DNA of 64,000 bases from Apostichopus japonicus (Eukaryota; Echinodermata; Holothuroidea; Aspidochirotida; Stichopodidae): positions 5,326,713 to 5,390,712 of the forward strand of contig NC_092574.1 of NCBI RefSeq assembly GCF_037975245.1, read 5' to 3'. Positions 38,601 through 47,600 of the stretch are shown piece by piece (the first letter of the stretch is position 1; each line of letters begins with the position of its first letter). The notes beneath the pieces were generated by a model that worked only from the letters and a program-made list of their open reading frames with translations, made no database searches and was not told where the DNA came from. The translations under genes were made by a program, and so were the position numbers.

Positions 38601-41600
38601 TTGCCGCACACAAAGTTGAAAGCAGGAATACATGAAAAACATCTCAATTTCCATAAGAATCTGTGTAAGTTTCGCTCTGCAAAGAACAAACTTCCAGATG
38701 TCTTGGGAAGTTTCCTCAGTATTAATTTTAACGACAGAATCATTGTAGAAATGAGAAATTGGGGAATGAATATCATTATTTTTTTGAATATAGTATGTTT
38801 CACAGTGGAAAGGAAAACGATTCTTTTTAGGATAAATCCTACTAAAATCAAAACGAGACAATTCTTTCAGACTAGGAAGAAGGAAAACATTCTCATGAAA
38901 CTTGCAAAGTTTGGTAGTTATACAATGAATTCTTTCAGTTGAAATGTGTCACTTTGTTTTATTGGTTTTGTTTATATTTTTTGATAGGCTGGTGACATAA
39001 TTATTTTTTTTCTTCAAGTTCAGGTTACAATTTGTTTTTGCTTCTTTTCACTTTTCTCTTATTTTTTTTTTAAGTGCCATCTTTGTAAATTTGACATTAA
39101 TAAAACTTGACCATTATAAGAATGAGTCATAGAGATACTTACATTAATGGATTCTGGTGCCTGCAGATTTAAGTCTCTTTGTCGCCACATGTCTACACAC
39201 TGGAATGACAAATACAATTAAAATCATGTTCTGCAGGATGTGCTTTTTAACTCATGTTCAATTTTATAACAAAAATCAATAACATAAAGTGACTGGGGAT
39301 ATTGTGAACACTTTTATGAAGAAGAAAAACACTTTTTGCTAAGAAGAGAATTTGAAACAGTTAATTACCTCAAGATTACAAGTCCTGTGTTCTAATTAAT
39401 TGATTGCAATCCTTAAATAACCATAATTCTGATGGGGCTGCCCTCAAGAAACATGGTGCACAAGTCAGTTTCATTCAATACAACCCAGAAAATTGTAAGG
39501 AAGAGATTTTTTTTTTTAATTTAAATTTAGTCTTCTAAGCTCATGTGATGTTTCTAACATGATACTTGGAACAAGAACGGTAACAGTAAAAATCTGTAAA
39601 AGTAAAACATCAACACTTTAGAACCGTACAAAATACCCTTCGGGCTACCATGAAACATGCAAGGTCACAAGAGATTTTAACTGAACGAAATCTAAGTTAA
39701 GAAATGGCTAAATAATATAAACGAGGACAATCGATGGAGTTGCAGGTCTCATCTCAGTCATAACTTTACTCTTGGCATCCTCATTTTGATGGCTAAATAA
39801 TATAAATAAAGAATTAAGTAGACACTATATTCTTACGTCTAACATATGTAGAATATGAAAGCGGAACTGACTCTGTAGCTTAGAATTAACCCAAAAAAAT
39901 GCATTGGTGCTTTATACCGAAACTATTCCAAAGATTATCACCCACAACAGCAGGAAGTTTTTCATCTTAGAATTGCATCCAACATGAGCTTTTTGCCTCA
40001 TGCTTTAAAATATACTTTTATTTCCAAACTTACAATTTTATGCAGCAGTAACTTCTGGGTGAGAAAGACCAAAACATAGAATCAATTTCACTTAATAAAT
40101 CCTCACCGGCTTGCCAACTTTCAAATTGACAGGTGGAGGTGCATTCCTCTCTTGTCTTTTGGCTAGAAAGTCGATCAGTTGTAAACCAGGAGGAGCAGGA
40201 AATGTCTTAGCCATTGCTCTACGGTTCCTCAGTAACTGTGAGTGTCTCCTGAGGGACCTATGTATGACAAACAGACGTGTCATCATTGACATCATTAATA
40301 TGGAAGCAAGATAAAGAGGGGTGGAGAGGCATCAAGACTCAGGGATGAGCTAGGGTAAAAAAAAAAAAATCACTGAACTTTGCAAAAATTGTGGTATAGG
40401 CTCCAGTTTGCATATGCTACAGTGTGTTAGGATAATAGTTTTTGTCCCCGAGGTAGAAAAGAAATCACGGATATTCCGCGAATTCGCGGAAAAAGCTCAT
40501 GCCTGAAGACTACACTCGACTCAAAATGATCACCAAGTCCACATAATCAAACTTATTCAAATGAAAATCACACCATTTTCATACTTCTTCTGAGGAATAT
40601 CTTTCGTACTACTGCTTCTTTTTGATACAGCAGTGTTCTTTAAGCTTCGCTGCTGAAATTAATGCTAAATCTTTAACCTGCTTCACCAAAGTAACTTGTG
40701 CAATCTTTGATACAAAACGTAACAAGGTAGTATTCCTTGTTCTGTAATGCTGCAGGTTGCTGGTTATATTAATAACAATAAACTAAGTAACAAACAAAGA
40801 ATGCCCCAATTTTGATATGAAAGAAGTCAAAACACCGCATTCATCTGTTATGTAGTCAAGGTAGGTGAAACATTGTGTTAAAGAATATATTGAACATAAA
40901 CTAAAACGTGAAAGATAAAGAAACAACTATAAAATACCAAGGATGTGATCTGTCCATGTTGCCATTCTTCAAATAATTACATCATTGAATCTTATTGGAG
41001 ATCTGTCTAACTTACCATAGTGCAGATATCACATCATCCAATCTTACTAAAACTTGCAACATGGATGTGATCTGTCCATGTTGCCGTTCTTCAAATAATT
41101 ACATCATTGAATATTATTGGAGATCTGTCTAACTTACCATAGTGCAGATATCACATCATCCAATCTTACTAAAACTTGCAACATGGATGTGATCTGTCCA
41201 TGTTGCCATTCTTCAAATAATTACATCATTGAATCTTATTGGAGATCTGTCTAACTTACCATAGTGCAGATATCACACAATCCAATCTTACTAAAACTTG
41301 CAACATGGATGTGATCTGTCCATGTTGCCGTTCTTCAAATAATTACATCATTGAATCTTATTGGAGATCTGTCTAACTTACCATAGTGCAGATATCACAT
41401 CATCCAATCTTACTAAAACTTGCAACATGGATGTGATCTGTCCATGTTGCCATTCTTCAAATAATTACATCATTGAATCTTATTGGAGATCTGTCTAACT
41501 TACCATAGTGCAGATATCACACAATCCAATCTTACTAAAACTTGCAACATGGATGTGATCTGTCCATGTTGCCATTCTTTAAATTATTATATCATCGAAT

Positions 41601-44600
41601 CTTATTGGAGATCTGCCTAACTTACCATAGTGCAGATATCACATAATCCAATCTTACTAAAAGATGCAACATGGATGTGATCTGTCCATGTTGTCATATA
41701 TCCTGTTGTCACACTAACCATATCAGAACACACATGGCATTATGATTGCCTAGTTAATGACTTTCACCTATGGCAAATAAATGTTTAATTCTCTATCTGT
41801 GAGCATATACACATATTTTGACTAAACTTAATGCAGCAAATGTCATGTCATAGTATTCACATCTTAACTACATCAATAGAATATGGAATTTCAAGTTGTC
41901 ACTTTTGCTTGAGACTACTATACTCCTTGAAGTTTGTAAAATATACATGGCCGCATTAATGATACCATTACATGTTACTTTAATTTAAAAGATGTGTAAT
42001 TACCTCTTGACTGGTCTGGTAAACAATCTGTTCCTCTGCTGGTGCATTCCGTTGGAGAGACAAGCTACGGAGATTGACGGTTCCAAGCAGAGAGGATCTT
42101 GAGTGGCAAGAAGAAGGCGGCTCTCCAACTGTAACTTATCGTCCTGATCAATTAAAACATAAACACACTTTTGAAATGATTAGAATCTAATAATCCGACA
42201 GATGCAGGCCATTTATACCATCTTTATGTTAAGAAAAGACAGAGTAACTTTGGGGAGACTTATTGATCTTATGACCTTAAAATAATAACAATAATTGAAC
42301 ACAAACTACTTCTCCAAGCATGTCTGAAAGCTAAATGTCAGCTTCTTTTCATACTGTATTTTTGTCAAGATAAACAAATAAGGCATCAGCTTTAAATGGT
42401 TTGTTGATGAAAAACAACAGAAAAACAACATGTAATTTGTGGGACAGACTATAAACAGTTAAAATCTTTTCTGATAAGAAAACAACTGATACATCTCATA
42501 GTTATATGTGTAACTACAACAAGGCTTAAACAGAATATTGTAATGTTACAACGCGATACAAACACAGCCTTTAAGGGTGACATCACACACGACCCCAGGA
42601 GATATGTCATCATTCTAAACCTGAAGAATTTATTGAATTATATGAATCATGTTTCAGGATCAAAATCATCAAATTAAGACAGCCAATGTGTTATATAAAC
42701 CTTCCTACACATTTACAGTAATGATGCAGTTGTTTGGAGATATCTAATATGTTAGCTCATGGCTGTGTCTGCTTGAATTAGCCAGTAAGTCTACTCTACA
42801 AGGTAGAGCCCTGTCCTTGGTTCCCTTCTAAGCACATCTATGAACTGTCACAGACTGAGAACCATGTAGCTAAAAATCTACAGGGTGATGGCATGCTGCA
42901 TCTTAGTAAATATTATATTATCTATGATATTTGTTAATTACCATGGTCCATCTGTTTCCATCACTGCTCAAGTATCCTACATCACTCAGTAAACTCTGTC
43001 ATGAAAGATGTAAAACAATCAATTAAAACTCTTGCTTCATTCAATCAATGAATCATTAAGTTTCTTTTCTAAATTTAATTAACAATTTACAACATTTACA
43101 AGGTAAGTACTACCCAGAAGTGACACAAGAAATCAGAAAGCCAGTTGGCTCTGTGATTCCTTGCCATAGAAGTGTGCTCACAATTCAAAAAATAACTATC
43201 TGACTAATGTAGAGCAAGTGAGTCCAACTTGTCCAAGAATTAAGTTAGAACCAGAAAAGATCAGATCTTTCCAACTCTTATTTGTATCACACCCTTGTGG
43301 GCATCAACCATGTCATTCACTGGTAAGGATTTTACAGTATACAATTTTTATTCTAAAATGTTTCAACATCCAGAAAGAACAGTCTTAAAATAGACACATA
43401 GATGTATGAATAAAAGGTCATTTTCTTTTACCAATTTTGAGCTAGCAAGTCCCTTTAATAATTGTTGTTTATGAACGAAAGTTACATGACATTGTTTATA
43501 CACTGTGAAATATTTTCACAACCTTCTGCCAAAGCAAAATCAGCTAGTATAAGTCACAGAGAAAATGGCCAATTTTGAGACCATTTGAGATAACCTGCTG
43601 ACCACTTGAAGCTCAGAGGGTGAAAACTGATAAGAGCATTTAAGTGCACATTTAAAGTAAGACAATGAACACTCTGAAGTAGATTTCATTTCCTGGATGA
43701 CTAAATGTATTGTTGAAGACCTAAAGAGCCCCTTCACAAAAACTAAACTGAACTGTTTTAGTACTTTACCTGAGCAGTTGGTTTCAAAAGAGTGTGTCTA
43801 ACTGCAAATGTCTGGTGACTGGTTGATTGCCTGAAGTCCCGGATTTCACATATAACATTTCCTTGATAAAATAAATTTTTCTGAGACTTCTCTAAAAGAT
43901 CAAGTAAAATTGGTGGAAGCTGAAAAGAGAAGATGGGTGGACTTGTTGTGGCGTATAGATTACAAAACTGTTGTTCTGCTCTTATGTTTAACACAGACTC
44001 AACTTGTATAACTTGGTCTGTTAGGCTCTACCAACAATAATCAATGTTAGGTGAGTAGGAATTACACCACGAACTTAAGAACAAGCAGTGGATTATAGCA
44101 ATGGATTATAGCAGTGGATTATAGCAGTGGATTCTCAGAAGATCTGTAAATGCTAGACCACATCCACGTAGCAATTGTGGATACTGAATTCCTCACAAGA
44201 TTATATGACACACTTATTACCCTAGATTCTGAACATACGAAATTCCCTTGCTATACAACGGTGCTACGATAGTCCATTGCAAAAATATCTCTACTGTACT
44301 CATGTTATGATGCATTGATCAATCTAGATCAAAGTTGTATTTTCACTAGGAAGTAGATTTTTAGCTCAAATTTGTCTCAGAGCTCTATGTGGCAGTGTAT
44401 AATGATCTAGTTGTTTACCTCACGTGGGAACAAATAAAATGTATGCGATTGGATTTGCTTAGGCAGCTCATCTGGAACATTTTTTTTCTTTAACAGAATA
44501 AGCAGAATGTTGGTTAGCAAATTATGATCAGCTTTGGGCTGTCATAGACATCTCTACAAACTAAGGTAAAGAAAATGGTATTCACTTATTCAGTTAAGAA

Positions 44601-47600
44601 TCAATACATGCATACATTTTGTAATTCTGAAACATTATAACCCTTTTTTCTTTCTTGTCTTTTCTCAAAAATACATACCTCTTCATTATCAACATAATTT
44701 AAAAATTCAGTCTCCTGGAAAGAAAGATGAAGATAAAATTAGAATTTTCCCATAGTGTACTGTAGATGAATTTGATCATCCAACAAGATGTATTTAGGTT
44801 ACATAAATTCAATAATCTCACATTTACTCGACTAGAAATACATTCCCCTTTTGTGCAGGCTACCTGAATAATCATTCACTTCTCAACACTCTAAACATGG
44901 AAGTTGTTTCCAGAAAGATCTAAATAAACCCTGAGGAAATATGCTCCAATGGATAAAATATAAATTTCAATCTTTGAATGGTTCCCATTATTGGTTTCTT
45001 ATTTAAATAAACTGTAATTTTAACGACTCTTTATACATAATTCTAAAATGTATAGCAGCATCATGAAGTCATTAGTTATGTTCAACTAAACTTAAAAAGA
45101 TTTATCTATTATATTTCATTATTAATTTATATGATAAGACAAACATCACTTCTGTCTGAAAATCTGATAAATGCTGATATTTTGATTAAAGAAATAACCT
45201 GGCACAGTGAATAATATACATTATCACCACTGAATCTCTAGTGAAATACTGTAATTGTTTTTTTTCCCACGTTATGACTTTGTTAATTGTATTTTATTAC
45301 TCCAAATCCCGATGTGTCAGGAAGAGATGTTTAATATTTCTAAATACGCACACAATGAAGCAATATATTGCATAAAATGTTCACCTCTCCAGTGAATAAT
45401 TTATACCTGGTATTGCATCACAAACTGGGCAGATTGCTATACCAGTGCAAAGATGCATAGCGGTTTTTGTACACAGAACAATAGCATTTCATAAGAGGTT
45501 AAAGCTCATAGCCTTTAAAAGTGCTATGCAAACATTTTTCACTAACCCTCGACTCACTCGCCAAACCAAAGATAGTCTTACCTCATAGGGCAATTTCATA
45601 GTTTCTGTAACTGTGTAGGAGAATCAAAAGTTAAAATAAACCTTTTATTCATCATCCAGATACAAGAACTCTTTGGTCATGCATGAAATTTATAAGGAGT
45701 GAAAACTATTACAGGGTGGAGCAGAAACAAGCAAAACCAAGCATGTTTCTCAAATGCTTGGAAAGTTTCATGGTTCTTGAACATAGTGTGCACACTATTC
45801 AAAATAAAATATTTCTGAAAAACTGTCTCAATATTATCAGAACCTGTATTGCATTTTAGTACCTCAGTCAGTCTGTTCATGTTCAAATTGTACATCTCTT
45901 GTATGTAGCTAAGACATTGATACATCTGGTTTACAGACAACTGAACAGTCCGATAGAACAGACTGACCGTCGTAAATATTAACTGACCAGTTCCATCTGA
46001 CCCTCGCACTGACAGTGAGTAACCTTCCTCTGGATACAGGTTAAGAACCAAGCAGCTTAGACCTTCTCTCGAGATTAACTTGTCAAGGAGGTGAACGCCT
46101 GGGAGAAGTTTCTAGAGAAAAGCAAATTATTAAACAAATGGTAACATTTCATCAGTGATCATCATTATCTTTAAACTTCAGTCATTAAGTTACGATACAT
46201 TTTGAAAAGTTACTTACTCCATTGCCTTGCTGCTTTTTGTTCTCTTCTTGGAAAACTGCCTCAAGTCTCTGCTGTAAAGTTTTCCTGAGAAGATAAATGT
46301 TCAAACAGTTGTTTACAACTTTAAACCGGTTCAGAGTAAATATTTCCAAATGCTATCTATTTTTTTAACCATCTTTGCTCAGTCCAATCCTTTCCTTATC
46401 CGACCCATTATCAGAGCCTGATCAGAATGCACAGTCTCATTGTACTTTCAAAAATGCTTTGGTCAAAGGATATGCTGACTCATAGAAACCTATTTCGACT
46501 ACTCTCTGAGAAAATCTGGTTAAAATATTTCTTTACTTTAAAAGTAAGAATATTTTGACGAAAATTAATTTTGAGTTTACTCTTGACTGTCATTATGCTA
46601 GGAGTGTCTCAACTTTCACAATCAATACAAGAATTTGGGAACATGGTTATATGGAATAGCTTCTTTTGTATTTAGTTTTTTAGATCAGGAACAGAATTAT
46701 TAGATATCTGAATTGGTTCAACTGCAATGTTAGGTATGTTTGTGATCATTAAGAAGCAAATGGTCCTTCTTTACAATTTCAAACTTTCATGATAACCATT
46801 TTACGTACAATGATATCTAATACCGTTTCACAGAACTCCCAAAAAGCTGCTTTACTGTATGTAGGAAAGTGGTTTCAAAGACCTCCCTTTGACTAATTAA
46901 AAAGAAAACTTTCTTTCATGTAGAAAAGTTGAATATCTACATCTAGAAAATTGCATACTTTCCTTTATAAGATTAATTCCATTTCAACTTTGTACGAAAG
47001 TAGCTTTGGATGGTATTTTGATGAATCTATACTCTTCAGTTAAGATCAGAATTACATTCAAAAAGGCCTGCTTAGGTTATATGAAAACTATGCAAATGGA
47101 TACGATTTCACGATGTTCGATATAAAGTTTTGTGGATTAGAGAAGACACTACCTGAATATGAAGTATTTCAGTGTAAATTTAACTTCTCTTCAAAAGTGT
47201 GGGAATTATATTTATTATTATTAAAGATGAACTAATATGACTGAAAAAAATGAAGAGAAACATAATGACAGTAAGGTTAAACAAAAATTGCATCTTATGA
47301 AGTATCATTGTTTAAGACAGAGAATTTTTATTACATAAAGATAATTTATTATATAAAGATTTATTATATAAAGATAAACAAAGATAATCTACTTTGCACC
47401 ATTTGAAAACAGACAAAGACAAGAACAAGGAAGAGATCAATCAAACTTTAAATACAAGAAAAATCCTCTTAAAATATAACATTAAGCCTAAATTGTGCTT
47501 ACAGCACTACGTCCACTTACAATGTTGTCGTTGGTTCTGTTTCAATGGTTTGTGGGTTTGAGGTTAAATTCTGCAGCAAATCCTGTCAAAGAAAAAAATG

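Noticed and set aside
38472-38942. 156-codon plus-strand frame followed by AATAAA near 39100
   Set aside because: It starts inside SUPT20H exon 13 on the opposite strand, shows no recognisable motifs, and its AT-rich composition makes long chance frames likely.
30903-41700. Regularly spaced repeats resembling a CRISPR array
   Set aside because: The 138- and 122-bp units are full tandem repeats with no unique spacers and lie in introns of a eukaryotic gene.
44420-44480. Possible extra SUPT20H exon ([19 protein letters not shown]) between exons 7 and 8
   Set aside because: Exon 7 ends DNEE and exon 8 starts [13 protein letters not shown], matching the vertebrate protein without a gap, so an inserted exon is not needed.
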